From Planctomycetota bacterium (GTDB lineage: Bacteria; Planctomycetota; Planctomycetia; Gemmatales; Gemmataceae), in assembly GCA_021781415.1 (NCBI GenBank), contig JAJXWW010000052.1, forward strand, positions 1-64,000: a DNA stretch of 64,000 bases, written 5' to 3'. The notes under the pieces are model-generated. The model worked only from the letters and a program-made list of their open reading frames with translations, had not been told where the DNA came from and made no database searches. Both the position numbers and the translations under genes were made by a program. Below, in pieces: positions 18,659 to 27,320 of this stretch (positions are counted from its first letter, which is position 1; each line of letters opens with the position of its first letter).

Positions 18659-19461
18659 CGCCCACCTCCTTGGCCCACGGGATGAGCGAGTACGAGGCAG
18701 CCGACGAGCAGCACGAACGTCACAATGGTCAACAGGGCGACCGGCCGGCCGCGCAGATGATAGCCGTAGCGCAGGTAGACCACCACGGCGAAGGCAAGCC
18801 ACAACACGCCGGTGGCCAACACCCGCGGATCGGTCCAGCCGGAAAGGCCGTCGTGCCACATCAACACCATGCCCACGAGAATCCCCGCCGTTAACAGCGG
18901 GAAGGCGAGGACGATGGCGCGGCGATTCATTGCCTCGATGCGTTCCAAACTCCACAGACGCAAGCCGTGCGTCGGCAAAGTCTTAGCCCGCAGGCGATGG
19001 GCTTGCACGAGATACATCGAACTGGCCAGGAAGCCAACGCACAATCCGATGGATGCGAGCAACAACAACGCTTCGTGAACGGTCTTCCACGCCGATGGAA
19101 ACGACAGCAATTTGTCGGCGGAGCGCTCGCTTTCGGGAGGGAGTCCGAAGGCCGCGCCCAAACCGACTAGGGCCAGAACCAACGGCAGAACGAACAGACC
19201 CCACGATAAACGGCGATGATGCAAGGAGCCGATCAGATAAAAGATCGCCAACACCCAGGCGAGTATCATCATCCAGCCAAATTGCCAAATGAGAGGCGGA
19301 CGTTGCACCGCCAAGAAGATGGTCTGCGCCGTCAACCCCGCCGCGCCGAACAGCAGCGCCAACCAGCGCGACCACACCAGCGGCCGCAGTTGATAGAGCA
19401 ATTCCAGACCGAGTGCGACGGTATAGGAGGCGAGGAAGCAAAGGATGGTGATTCGATCCAT
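18655..19461 (-). CDS. CcsA/HemX-like cytochrome c assembly membrane protein
   Basis: A 268-residue integral membrane protein with about eight transmembrane segments, spanning nearly the whole sequence. It resembles the CcsA/ResC/HemX family: a conserved histidine in KTVHEALLLLASIGL, and MWHDGLSGWTDPRVLATGVLW late in the protein. Full CcsA proteins move haem across the membrane for cytochrome c maturation and carry a WWD motif, which I do not see in full here; HemX-type proteins lack it. The gene overlaps hemA by 4 bases, supporting the HemX-like role. Confidence 0.75.
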   Translation of the reverse strand: MDRITILCFLASYTVALGLELLYQLRPLVWSRWLALLFGAAGLTAQTIFLAVQRPPLIWQFGWMMILAWVLAIFYLIGSLHHRRLSWGLFVLPLVLALVGLGAAFGLPPESERSADKLLSFPSAWKTVHEALLLLASIGLCVGFLASSMYLVQAHRLRAKTLPTHGLRLWSLERIEAMNRRAIVLAFPLLTAGILVGMVLMWHDGLSGWTDPRVLATGVLWLAFAVVVYLRYGYHLRGRPVALLTIVTFVLLVGCLVLAHPVGQGGGR

Positions 19462-19560
19462 GACGGTCCCGCCCTCCTCGGTCGCGGGAGGGTCAACAAG
19501 TGCCTTTCGCGTGTCTCAATCCAGTGTACGCGACAGCGAGAGAATAGCCAAGAATGAGGA

Positions 19561-19607
19561 GCTTGAAGCGTCCGTGCGGGCGCGATTCCCGCACGGACGC
19601 CTCAAGC
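19561..19607. terminator. 20-bp hairpin, probable end of the methyltransferase operon
   Basis: gcttgaagcgtccgtgcggg (19561-19580) and cccgcacggacgcctcaagc (19588-19607) pair with one mismatch around a 7-base loop. It lies 48 bases after the stop of the minus-strand methyltransferase gene. There is no T-run, so termination would need another factor; it may alternatively be a REP-like palindrome. Confidence 0.55.
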
Positions 19608-19654
19608 CTCCGCTCGAATGTCGGGAAGCAATCTCTCTGCGCGTGAAAGATTTG

Positions 19655-20542
19655 CTACTTATCGGCAGGCTTTTTATCCTCTTTCTTCTCGCCTCCTTTT
19701 TTCGGGAGGGTCCATAAGTGGATCAGCTTCTCGTCGGCGATCGGATGTTCGATGGGAACCTTTTCCGTCTTTTCGGGCTTCCAATCGCCCATGCGGAAAC
19801 GATGCGACACGATCCGCGCGCCCGGCTTGAGCTGTTTCAGCAAGATCGGCTTGAGCATCTCGTTAAGATCGTCGGAGAGATAGAGCGTCACCACGCTGGC
19901 TTTGGAAAGATCGTCGATCTTGAGAACGTCCTGCCGGCGAAACTCGACTTTCTCTTCGGCCCCAACCCTCTTGGCCTTTTTGAGGGCTTCCGCAATGCGT
20001 TCGGGGTCGAGATCGACGCCGACGCCGTGTTTGGCGTTGAACTCTTCGACGGCAGCGATGACGATGCGTCCATCGCCACAACCGAGATCGTAGACCACAT
20101 CGTCCTTGCCGACCTTGGCCAACTTCAGCATCGCCTCGACGACTTCCGGCGGCGTGGGGACATAGATGATGACGAGCTTATCCCCCCTTTTCGCATCCGC
20201 TTTGCTCATGTCTTCCTCGGCGATTTTGCCGGCCTCGACGTGGACCGTCCGCGCCACCGTGAACGTCTCGTAGGTGTTCGGCTTCCACTCGGCCACGAGG
20301 GTGTAATGGTATTTCTTACCCGGCTCCAACGGCGGAGACACGAAGCGGCGCGTCGATCCCGTCGATTTTGTGGCGTGGCCGTCCACCGTCACTTTGGCGT
20401 CGGGATGAACGCGCAAGACGACGGTGGCCGAGAGCCGTTGGGAATTGGCCGTTTGTCCGCGAACGAACGACATCGCGGACAGCGCGAGAATCAACGCCAA
20501 CGCAGCGCGGCGCAAGAGCGGAAATCCGATCATCGTTGTCAC
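19655..20542 (-). CDS. exported TIGR03000-domain / SAM-dependent methyltransferase fusion
   Basis: A 295-residue protein with a signal peptide (RRAALALILALSAMSFVRG), then a planctomycete TIGR03000 domain (VVLRVHPDAKVTVDGHATKST, RFVSPPLEPGKKYHYTLVAEW). It ends with a class I methyltransferase core: VYDLGCGDGRIVIAA (SAM-binding GxGxG-like loop), GVDLDPERI, and VVTLYLSDDLNEML. Methyltransferases of this type are normally cytosolic because they need S-adenosylmethionine, so the export signal is odd. The C-terminus is lysine-rich (KKGGEKKEDKKPADK). It overlaps the upstream AAG-like gene by 4 bases. Substrate unknown. Confidence 0.75.
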   Translation of the reverse strand: MTTMIGFPLLRRAALALILALSAMSFVRGQTANSQRLSATVVLRVHPDAKVTVDGHATKSTGSTRRFVSPPLEPGKKYHYTLVAEWKPNTYETFTVARTVHVEAGKIAEEDMSKADAKRGDKLVIIYVPTPPEVVEAMLKLAKVGKDDVVYDLGCGDGRIVIAAVEEFNAKHGVGVDLDPERIAEALKKAKRVGAEEKVEFRRQDVLKIDDLSKASVVTLYLSDDLNEMLKPILLKQLKPGARIVSHRFRMGDWKPEKTEKVPIEHPIADEKLIHLWTLPKKGGEKKEDKKPADK

Positions 20543-21384
20543 CTCGATTCATGGGGAAATCCCCAGTGGGTAAACCACACACCGTACAGTTTACACAATT
20601 CCGACCGTCCGAGATCGACGCCGAGATAGGGCGTGAACTCCCCCTCGTTCCGCCCGCGCTCAAACTCGGCAAGATAGCGTTCGATCGACCGGCGCGGGCA
20701 ATTCGTTAATGTCTGAATCGTCTCGACGCCGACGCCTCGAACGTGGAGCGAGAGAACCAGCTGCACCTTTCCCTTTTTCGTCCGCCGCGGTTCGGTCAGA
20801 AACCGATAAGGGCGCATAAGGAAACGGGTCGCGTCGGGGCTTCCAGCTGCGCGCTTCAACGACAAGCCGACGCGCGGAGTGCGGAAGATGGGTCGCATGT
20901 CGTTCGCAAGGTGGGCTTGCAGAATCAGGGGGTTGCCTTCGCTCCAGGCAAGCCGTTTGTCGATGGCTCGGTCGAGTTCGGCGACCGTTGTTGTCCCCGT
21001 CGCCTCAAGCAAATAGTCGACGCACAACGAGGGGCCGTCGATGAGCGATCCCGCCGGCGTTTCCAAGCCGCGAAGTAGAATCCCGCCGGAGCTTTCGCCC
21101 CCACCGAAAGTTAGATCGAGTCCCTTGAAACTGCCGCCGCGATAGACGCCGTGGGCGCGGTGGAAATACCAGTGCCCGATCTGAAATTGAAGGGGATCGC
21201 GGTGAGCGAAGGGGTCGGCGTGGGCTTTCGACCAGTAATAGAACTCGATCTCCACAATACGATGGGCACGCCGGGCAACAACGAGGCGCGAACCGAGTAG
21301 GAGTTGTGCCGCGAGGGAGGCGAACCAATCGTCGAGAAGATCGTCGCTTTCCGGCGCGCGAAACAGAGTCGGCCAGTCGGACAT
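20539..21384 (-). CDS. uncharacterised protein resembling 3-methyladenine DNA glycosylase (AAG/MPG fold)
   Basis: A 281-residue soluble protein. Its order of motifs recalls the alkyladenine glycosylase fold: RIVEIEFYY (compare RIVETEAY), FAHRD, a GHWYFHR/HGVYRGG strand pair, GGGILLRGLE-like SSGGILLRGLE, DGPSLCVDYLL, then RTPRVGLSLKR and FLMRPYRFLTEPR. The glutamate of the first motif would be the catalytic general base. About 60 extra C-terminal residues contain a possible DNA-binding stretch (TLTNCPRRSIERYLAEFERG). Similarity is by eye and weak; it may be a related but distinct family. ATGA overlap couples it to the methyltransferase gene. Confidence 0.5.
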   Translation of the reverse strand: MSDWPTLFRAPESDDLLDDWFASLAAQLLLGSRLVVARRAHRIVEIEFYYWSKAHADPFAHRDPLQFQIGHWYFHRAHGVYRGGSFKGLDLTFGGGESSGGILLRGLETPAGSLIDGPSLCVDYLLEATGTTTVAELDRAIDKRLAWSEGNPLILQAHLANDMRPIFRTPRVGLSLKRAAGSPDATRFLMRPYRFLTEPRRTKKGKVQLVLSLHVRGVGVETIQTLTNCPRRSIERYLAEFERGRNEGEFTPYLGVDLGRSELCKLYGVWFTHWGFPHESR

Positions 21385-21482
21385 CCCGCGCCTCGCGATC
21401 TGGCATTTGGCCGCGGCGAGAGGTGAACGGCGGAGTCAACGCGCTCCTCTTCGCGCGGCGGCCAAGGAAAGCAAGCGAAAGT

Positions 21483-22538
21483 TCACTTCGGCGCGAGTTT
21501 TCCCGATTTCAGATCGTCCAATAGCGTTTTGATCGTCTCAGCGGGGATGGCGAGCGTCTCGGTGCGTCCAGAGCGTGCGATGTTGATGCCGATGACCTTG
21601 CCGTCGAGATCGACGAGCGGGCCGCCGCAATCGACGGGGCGCAACACGGTGTCGTGCTGTAACACCATGGGGAATCCGGTACGGTGATCGCTGAGTTTGC
21701 CGCCGAGCTGATTTTGAAATTCGCCTCGCTCCAACGGCCTGCCGCCCAGTCTAGCGCTCAGTTCGATCTCTTCTTCGCCGCGCTTGAGGCGCACCCGAAT
21801 GCGTTCGCCGGGCTTGGTCTTTCCTAGCATCTTGAAGAGGGCTTCCGGATTGGCTATTTTCTTGTCGTCAATGGCGAGGATGACGTCGTCTTCCTCGAAT
21901 CCGGCGCGAGCCGCAGCTCTCCCGGAGATGACTTGGACAATCTTGACGCCGACCTTCGCGGCTTCGACGCGGACGCCGAGAAAGCCGCCGCTGGCCCCGC
22001 GCCGCGCCAATTCGCTGCCGGAGATACCGCGCGCGGCAACGCTGATGACCCCGACCGCCACTGGGGCTTCGTTCATCCCCGGCGTGGCCACCCAACTGCC
22101 GACCGCGTCTTCCTTGCTGTCGCGCCACTCGACGGGTGAGAGCGCCTTGGCATCGAGCTTGAGCATGGCCAAATCGTAGGCTTCGGAAACGCCGGTGATC
22201 TTGGCCACAAGCTCCTTGCCGTCGTGCAGTTCGCAGACGATCTTGCCTTTTAGCTCGCTGGCCTTGGTCAAAACCCAGCCGTCCGCGCCGACGATCACGC
22301 CGAACGCCGCCAATTCGTCGTCGCAACGGATGCGCACCGTGGAGCGAACCGACTTGGCCACCACTTCGCGGAAGGCCTTCAAGAAATCCTTACTCGATCG
22401 GGTGACAACGCCCTCACCGCCGTCGCGCCGTGTGCGTTGTCCATAAGCCGTCAACGGACTGCTCAGCAGCGCTCCGGAAATAACCAACGGCAGACCGTAA
22501 ACCGTCCAGAACGAACGTGAATTGGCTCGGCAACTCAT
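21483..22538 (-). CDS. exported trypsin-like pseudoprotease with an internal PDZ domain
   Basis: A 351-residue protein with an N-terminal signal/anchor (GLPLVISGALLSSPLTAYG). It has a chymotrypsin/HtrA-type fold: FGVIVGADGWVLTKASEL, YDLAMLKLDA, and near the C-terminus VDCGGPLVDLDGKVIGIN. The catalytic His is replaced by Ser (Ser94), Asp122 is kept, and the nucleophile Ser is Cys (Cys304). A PDZ domain (about 186-265, GFLGVRVEA..., GFEEDDVILAIDDKKI) is inserted between the strands of the protease domain rather than following it. It is probably not a working serine protease and may bind peptides or partner with the active HtrA-like protein encoded just upstream. Confidence 0.8.
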   Translation of the reverse strand: MSCRANSRSFWTVYGLPLVISGALLSSPLTAYGQRTRRDGGEGVVTRSSKDFLKAFREVVAKSVRSTVRIRCDDELAAFGVIVGADGWVLTKASELKGKIVCELHDGKELVAKITGVSEAYDLAMLKLDAKALSPVEWRDSKEDAVGSWVATPGMNEAPVAVGVISVAARGISGSELARRGASGGFLGVRVEAAKVGVKIVQVISGRAAARAGFEEDDVILAIDDKKIANPEALFKMLGKTKPGERIRVRLKRGEEEIELSARLGGRPLERGEFQNQLGGKLSDHRTGFPMVLQHDTVLRPVDCGGPLVDLDGKVIGINIARSGRTETLAIPAETIKTLLDDLKSGKLAPK

Positions 22539-22593
22539 GGAATGCTACTCCTCACGCAGCGAACGGCTCCGTCGAGCGGCAAGGCTCGATCCA

Positions 22594-23604
22594 CTACCGA
22601 TTCGCGGGATGTCTCCCGACGACGACCTTGATTTCCAGGATTTCCGCGCCGCGTCGTACTTGGAGCGGCACTTCGTCTCCCGGTTTTCGTTTCTTGATGG
22701 AAGCGAGGAAATCCGCGAAGTCTTCAACTTTCTTTTTGTCAAAAGACAAGACCACGTCGTTGGCGCGTAAGCCAGCTTTTTCTGCTGGAGAATCCTTTTC
22801 GACCTTGGCGATCTTGCATTCGGTCGACTCTTCGTCGAACTCCACGCCGATGTAGGGGCCTCGCTTGCGGCCGTCGCCCCACACTTCGCCGTCGACCAGA
22901 CGATCCCAGGTGGCGCGATAGGTATCGATGGGTACATGAATGTTGATGGTTAGGCGATCGCCGATGCGGCTGTGAATGCCGATGATTTTGCCGTCGAGGT
23001 CGAAGAGCGGCCCACCGGAGTCGCCGCCGACGAGCGCGCAATCGGTGCGGAGCAATTTGTCTTTTCGCTCCAAGACGCGGCCTAGACGAAGCACGGGGGG
23101 CCGTCCCGGCCGATAGCCTTCGGGATGTCCCAGTGCCAGGCACCACGCGCCGGTCTTCAATTTCGAGGCTTCCCCCATTTCGACGAATGGCCATTCGCCC
23201 TTGTCGGTGATCCGGATGAGTCCGCTATCGATGCCGACGTTGCTGCCGAGTGTCTTGCCTTTGAGACGTTTGCCGTCCGGCATGATGATGGTGGCACTGC
23301 GATCCGGTTTGCCACTGACGTGTCCCGCAGTCAAAACGTAGCCGTCTTTGCTCACAATCACTCCGCTACCCGCCGCATCGCCGATGCGAATGCCGACGGT
23401 GGCCGACGAGACTTTCGCCGTCACTTTCTTGACCCGCTCCTGAATGACGCGCAAATCTTGAATGTTCTCGGGAACGGCTTTGTCGAGGGCCGGCGGCCGC
23501 GTCTCGGCGAGAAGTGGCGTCAGCACCGCCATCCCAAGCAACAGCGCTAAAGCGATGCGCGGAAGGCTCGATGGGGTCAAGGAGAGGCGCGGATGGTTCC
23601 TCAT
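22594..23604 (-). CDS. HtrA-like trypsin-PDZ serine protease, active triad
   Basis: A 336-residue exported protein (signal segment IALALLLGMAVLTPLLA) with a trypsin-like domain and a C-terminal PDZ domain. The triad is intact: His95 in LTAGHVS, Asp126 in VGIDSGLI, Ser196 in GGDSGGPL. The PDZ part (about 250-336) shows GPYIGVEFDE and AEKAGLRANDVVLSFDKKKV. HtrA/DegP-like proteins degrade or refold damaged envelope proteins. ATG 23604 begins the signal peptide; the longer frame upstream is not supported. The degenerate paralogue follows 55 bases downstream, probably in one operon. Confidence 0.85.
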   Translation of the reverse strand: MRNHPRLSLTPSSLPRIALALLLGMAVLTPLLAETRPPALDKAVPENIQDLRVIQERVKKVTAKVSSATVGIRIGDAAGSGVIVSKDGYVLTAGHVSGKPDRSATIIMPDGKRLKGKTLGSNVGIDSGLIRITDKGEWPFVEMGEASKLKTGAWCLALGHPEGYRPGRPPVLRLGRVLERKDKLLRTDCALVGGDSGGPLFDLDGKIIGIHSRIGDRLTINIHVPIDTYRATWDRLVDGEVWGDGRKRGPYIGVEFDEESTECKIAKVEKDSPAEKAGLRANDVVLSFDKKKVEDFADFLASIKKRKPGDEVPLQVRRGAEILEIKVVVGRHPANR

Positions 23605-23750
23605 GGATATTCTCTCGAATTTACCAAGCTCGGCGAAGGAGATCGCCTTTGAAGGAGTAAACCCGTCTGGAGGGCGAAGGTATCGCATTTCTCGACCTCT
23701 CAAGTGTACCCGGAATCGTTCCGACACTCAAGAGAAGGCCCACGGGGGGG

Positions 23751-24335
23751 CTAACGCGGGCGGGTTGCCGGGGCGGGCCGAGTGAAATCCCGACGGAGGG
23801 ACTCGTTGGCTTGAACGAGAAGCCGCTCGGTTAAGTCCATCGGCTTGCCGTCCTTCGTCCAATGGATGCGCATTTGATAAATGTATTTCTTGCCCGGGGT
23901 GAGCGGTGGAGAGAAAAAATAGCGCTCTTCGCCGGTCTGTTTGGTTTTGACGCCCTCGACCCATATTTCGGCGTCCGCTGGCACGCGCATCAAGATATGG
24001 GCCTTGTTGTCCGCTTGCTTCGGTCCAAGGGTCTGTCGCCCCAACACAATGTCCGCCGACGTGACGAAGGGTGGCGCGTACGTTCCGCCCAATCCGAAAT
24101 CCGAACCGCTCGAGACGCCCGGCGAACGCGCGGCGTTCGAGATGGTATTGGGCGACATCCCTGGAACTGGCACGATGGTCCACGAACCGCGATACCCTTG
24201 CGGCGCGGTATCCCAATAAGGATAGCGCGTCCCACTGGGATTCGTGCCTTGGGCCAGCGCCGCACAGGTAAGAACCGTGGAACCGGCAAGCAACAGGGCC
24301 AGTCGGGCCGCCCTCGAAATGTGAGGTTTCACCAC
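23751..24335 (-). CDS. secreted TIGR03000-domain protein
   Basis: A 194-residue protein with a signal peptide (LALLLAGSTVLTCAALA). The middle is a low-complexity Gly/Pro/Ser region (about 30-100). It ends with a TIGR03000 domain (AHILMRVPADAEIWVEGVKT, RYFFSPPLTPGKKYIYQMRIHW), a small beta-rich module of planctomycete secreted proteins with unknown function. The same domain is fused to the methyltransferase encoded at 19655-20542. The cysteine of TCAALA could be a lipobox-like site, but the fit is weak. Confidence 0.75.
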   Translation of the reverse strand: MVKPHISRAARLALLLAGSTVLTCAALAQGTNPSGTRYPYWDTAPQGYRGSWTIVPVPGMSPNTISNAARSPGVSSGSDFGLGGTYAPPFVTSADIVLGRQTLGPKQADNKAHILMRVPADAEIWVEGVKTKQTGEERYFFSPPLTPGKKYIYQMRIHWTKDGKPMDLTERLLVQANESLRRDFTRPAPATRPR

Positions 24336-24479
24336 GGCTCTCCTTCTGCAACATCGGCCGAGAGAGACTGTCTCTACCTCTCTCTCAATCGCTTCGTCCC
24401 GCCATCCTATTATACCGTACTCATTCTCGGAATGGGGGCCGACAACTTCCCTGCGACGCAGGAATACTCCAATCGTTCC

Positions 24480-25781
24480 CTACGTCAGCTTCTTAAACAA
24501 CACCAACGAATGCCGGCCGCTGCGGTCGTAGCGTTCGCGGCGACTGGGAGGCAACTCCTCCGGCGATCCCGGAATAAAGCCGCCCTTCTGCTGAAAATAG
24601 TTAAACGCCTGCGTGGACAGACAAAACATCTGAGCGACCCCCGCAGCGCGAGCTTGTGCCTCGGCGTATTGCATCAACTTCGCGCCGATGCCCTGATTTT
24701 CGTAGCGGACATTGACGCACACGCACGCCAACTCCGCTTGTTGCTCTTGCGGATACAGATGCAGCGCGGCGCAGCCCACGAGATTGCGATCCACCTCGAA
24801 GACGAAAAAGTCGTCGATGGTTCGCTCGATCTCGGCATAGGTTCGCCGCATCAGTTCGTCGCTTTCGATGCTGTCCTGAATGAGTGCGTAGAGGAGACGA
24901 GCATCGCGCCGCTGTGCCCGACGAATGGCCTGATATTCGTTGGCGTGGATGAGCGTGCCGATGCCCTCGTTGGAAAACACCTCGGCCAGCAACCCTTCCT
25001 GAACGCGGCCATCAATGATGTGGACGCGCGGCACTCCGCCCCGTCCCGCGCGCACCGCGTGTTCGAGCTTCGACAACTGTGCCGGCGGTATCTCACTGCG
25101 CTGTCTCTTGAGAATCGCCTCGGCCTCTTCCACGGTTAGCTGCCGGAGCAGTCGCGGTACGTCGTTCGGTTCGACGGGAGCTTGAACTCCCTCGAACGTC
25201 GTCAAATAAATCAGCTTGACCGCTTGCAGTGCGCGGGCGACTTCGACGGCCACGCTATCCGAGTTGAGCCGATAGGAACGTCCTTCGCCATCGACGCCCA
25301 ACGGCGGAATGACCGGCACGATGTCTTGTCCGAGCAACGCTTGCAGTAACACGGTATCGACGCGCTCCACTCGTCCGGTGTGCCGATGATCGACGCCGTT
25401 GAGGATGCCGGCCGGATGCGCCACCACGGAATTGCCGCACGCGCCGCGCAGATCGTTGGCCGACAATCCTTCGAGCGTCTCGTGCGTCACGCGATTGGCA
25501 GCCGTCAGGGCAAGCTGCAAGGTAACGTCGTCGGTGATGCCGGTGCCATCGAGATTCGACGCCGTCTGTCCCGTCTGTTCGGCCAGTCGGCGAATCTGAT
25601 GTCCGGCCCCATGCACCAGGGCCACACCAATGCTCAGACTGCGTAACAGAGCCACGTCGAGCAACAGATTGCGAAAGTTGTCGTGTTCGACAATCGCGCC
25701 GTCCACGGCAATGACGAATACCTTGTCGCGGAAGCGCGGCACATAGCGCAATATCTCGCGTAAATCCGTCAAGCGAAGCAT
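24480..25781 (-). CDS. argA: amino-acid N-acetyltransferase (N-acetylglutamate synthase)
   Basis: ArgA makes N-acetylglutamate from glutamate and acetyl-CoA, the first step of arginine synthesis. The 433-residue protein has an N-terminal amino-acid-kinase fold (FVIAVDGAIVEH, ALVHGAGHQI, YRLNSDSVAVEVARAL) and a C-terminal GNAT domain (ACVCVNVRYENQGIGAKLMQYAEAQAR, the acetyl-CoA loop, and FCLSTQAFNYFQQKGGF). This two-domain layout and length match E. coli ArgA. The kinase-like domain normally binds arginine for feedback control. The gene appears monocistronic. Confidence 0.9.
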   Translation of the reverse strand: MLRLTDLREILRYVPRFRDKVFVIAVDGAIVEHDNFRNLLLDVALLRSLSIGVALVHGAGHQIRRLAEQTGQTASNLDGTGITDDVTLQLALTAANRVTHETLEGLSANDLRGACGNSVVAHPAGILNGVDHRHTGRVERVDTVLLQALLGQDIVPVIPPLGVDGEGRSYRLNSDSVAVEVARALQAVKLIYLTTFEGVQAPVEPNDVPRLLRQLTVEEAEAILKRQRSEIPPAQLSKLEHAVRAGRGGVPRVHIIDGRVQEGLLAEVFSNEGIGTLIHANEYQAIRRAQRRDARLLYALIQDSIESDELMRRTYAEIERTIDDFFVFEVDRNLVGCAALHLYPQEQQAELACVCVNVRYENQGIGAKLMQYAEAQARAAGVAQMFCLSTQAFNYFQQKGGFIPGSPEELPPSRRERYDRSGRHSLVLFKKLT

Positions 25782-25800
25782 ACTTCTCTCCAGAGATGGG

Positions 25801-25932
25801 CAGTAGTCAGTAGTCAGTAGGCAAAGTGTACAGAGCGATAAGAGAGAGATTGATTCGTTCGCTACCGTCTACTGCTTCCCGCCTTCCGCCTTCCGCCTAC
25901 AGGCGACTGGCTACTGACTACTGACTACCGAC
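25801..25932. repeat. inverted repeat built of cagtagt units
   Basis: tagtcagtagtcagtag (25804-25820) is the exact reverse complement of ctactgactactgacta (25911-25927), with about 90 bases between. The spacer contains cgccttccgccttccgcc tandem units. It lies between the divergent argA and trxB genes. It may be a remnant of a small mobile repeat; function unknown. Confidence 0.7.
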
Positions 25933-25996
25933 TACGGACTACTTACAATGAGTGTACCGCTCATCGTGGTTGATGGGGAGGGAAACATGCCGGTTC

Positions 25997-26060
25997 GGTT
26001 AACCGCGACCCGAAGGGAAGCGCGGACGGCCCCGCGCTACCCTTCGGGTCGCGGCTAACC
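25997..26060. repeat. dispersed palindrome, copy 3
   Basis: Arms 25997-26025 (ggttaaccgcgacccgaagg...) and 26032-26060 (...cgcggctaacc) pair with two mismatches over 29 bp and a 6-base loop. It stands 18 bases upstream of the trxB start, where the rest of the leader (gggaataaaggag) carries the ribosome site. Same family as copies at 2165, 3128 and 27161. Confidence 0.85.
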
Positions 26061-26078
26061 GGGAATAAAGGAGACGTC

Positions 26079-27140
26079 ATGGCGGAGAAGGTTGTCATCA
26101 TCGGTTCGGGTCCGGCAGGATGGACGGCGGCGATTTATGCGGCGCGGGCGAACTTGGAACCGCTCGTCTACGAAGGCGCGATCATCGAAGAAAACCGCCT
26201 GCAAGGGACGCTGCCGTTGGGACAACTCGCTCTGACCACCGAGGTGGAGAATTATCCCGGCTTCCCTTCTGGAAAATCGCGCGAGTTTCTGAAATCCGCG
26301 CTGCCGGAGGAGCGTCAACCCTATTGGGTTCAAGACAACAAGGAGCAGCCCAGCCACGGCGTCAACGGTCCCGAATTGATGGAATTAATGCGTCAGCAAG
26401 CCGTGAACTTCGGCACGCGCATCGTTACGGATGACATTGTGAAGGTCGATTTCTCGCGCCAGCCGTTTGTGCTGACCGCGCGCGAGGGGCAGACGGTGGA
26501 GGCGTTGGCCGTCATCGTGGCCACCGGCGCGCGGGCCAATTATCTCGGTCTCCCTTCCGAGGACAAGTATAAAAACAACGGCGTCTCGGCCTGTGCCGTG
26601 TGCGACGGGGCGCTGCCGCGCTTCCGCAACAAGCCGGTCATCGTCATCGGCGGTGGCGACTCGGCTGTTGAGGAAGCCACCTACCTGAGCAAGTTCGCCA
26701 GCACGGTCCATCTCGTCCATCGCCGCGATCGACTGCGCGCCAGCAAGATTATGCAGCAACGCGCTCTGGAAAATCCGAAAATCAAAATCCAATGGAATCG
26801 CGGACTCGATGAGGTTCTCGGCACCGACAAGGACGGCGTGACCGGCGTGCGTCTCAAAAGCACGGTGGACAAGCAAACGGAAACGCTGGACGCCACCGGC
26901 GTCTTCCTGGCCATCGGTCACACGCCGAACACCAAGTTCCTCGCCGGCCAATTGCAACTCGACGACAAGGGCTACATCGTGTGGACCAAACCGGCGCGAA
27001 CGTGGACGAGCGTGGAAGGCGTTTTCGCTGCCGGTGACGTTGCGGATAGCTATTATCGCCAAGCCGTCACCGCCGCTGGCACCGGCTGCATGTCCGCCCT
27101 CGACGCCGAACGTTGGCTCGCCGAACACGGCCATTTATGA
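26079..27140 (+). CDS. trxB: thioredoxin reductase (with an unusual insertion)
   Basis: TrxB passes electrons from NADPH through FAD to thioredoxin. The 353-residue protein has the FAD-binding [16 protein letters not shown], redox-active CAVC (172-175), NADPH-binding [19 protein letters not shown] and the C-terminal [10 protein letters not shown]. Between NYPGFP (59-63) and GPELME (97-102) about 30 residues are inserted that normal TrxB lacks; they are charged, contain a [10 protein letters not shown] segment and would sit near the FAD domain. Flanked on both sides by copies of the ggttagcc palindrome. ATG 26079 follows aaaggag. Confidence 0.9.
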   Translation: MAEKVVIIGSGPAGWTAAIYAARANLEPLVYEGAIIEENRLQGTLPLGQLALTTEVENYPGFPSGKSREFLKSALPEERQPYWVQDNKEQPSHGVNGPELMELMRQQAVNFGTRIVTDDIVKVDFSRQPFVLTAREGQTVEALAVIVATGARANYLGLPSEDKYKNNGVSACAVCDGALPRFRNKPVIVIGGGDSAVEEATYLSKFASTVHLVHRRDRLRASKIMQQRALENPKIKIQWNRGLDEVLGTDKDGVTGVRLKSTVDKQTETLDATGVFLAIGHTPNTKFLAGQLQLDDKGYIVWTKPARTWTSVEGVFAAGDVADSYYRQAVTAAGTGCMSALDAERWLAEHGHL

Positions 27141-27160
27141 GAGCATCCGCGTATGCTTTC

Positions 27161-27222
27161 GGTTAGCCGCGACGCGGAGCGGAGCGCGTTCCCTCGCGCT
27201 CCGCTCCGCGTCGCGGCTAACC
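27161..27222. repeat. dispersed palindrome, copy 4 (perfect 28-bp stem)
   Basis: Arms 27161-27188 and 27195-27222 are exact reverse complements with a 6-base loop (ttccct). The outer ggttagccgcg/cgcggctaacc ends match the other three copies while the inner stem differs with compensating changes. It follows the trxB stop by 20 bases. Confidence 0.88.
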
Positions 27223-27320
27223 GATTGACTTAAAAGTCGTTGGCGATGCTCTTGAGATTCGCACTCCGGAAAGGGTAGAATGGAGAAAGGACGATACCTC
27301 ATCCCCATCGGGAGAACTCC

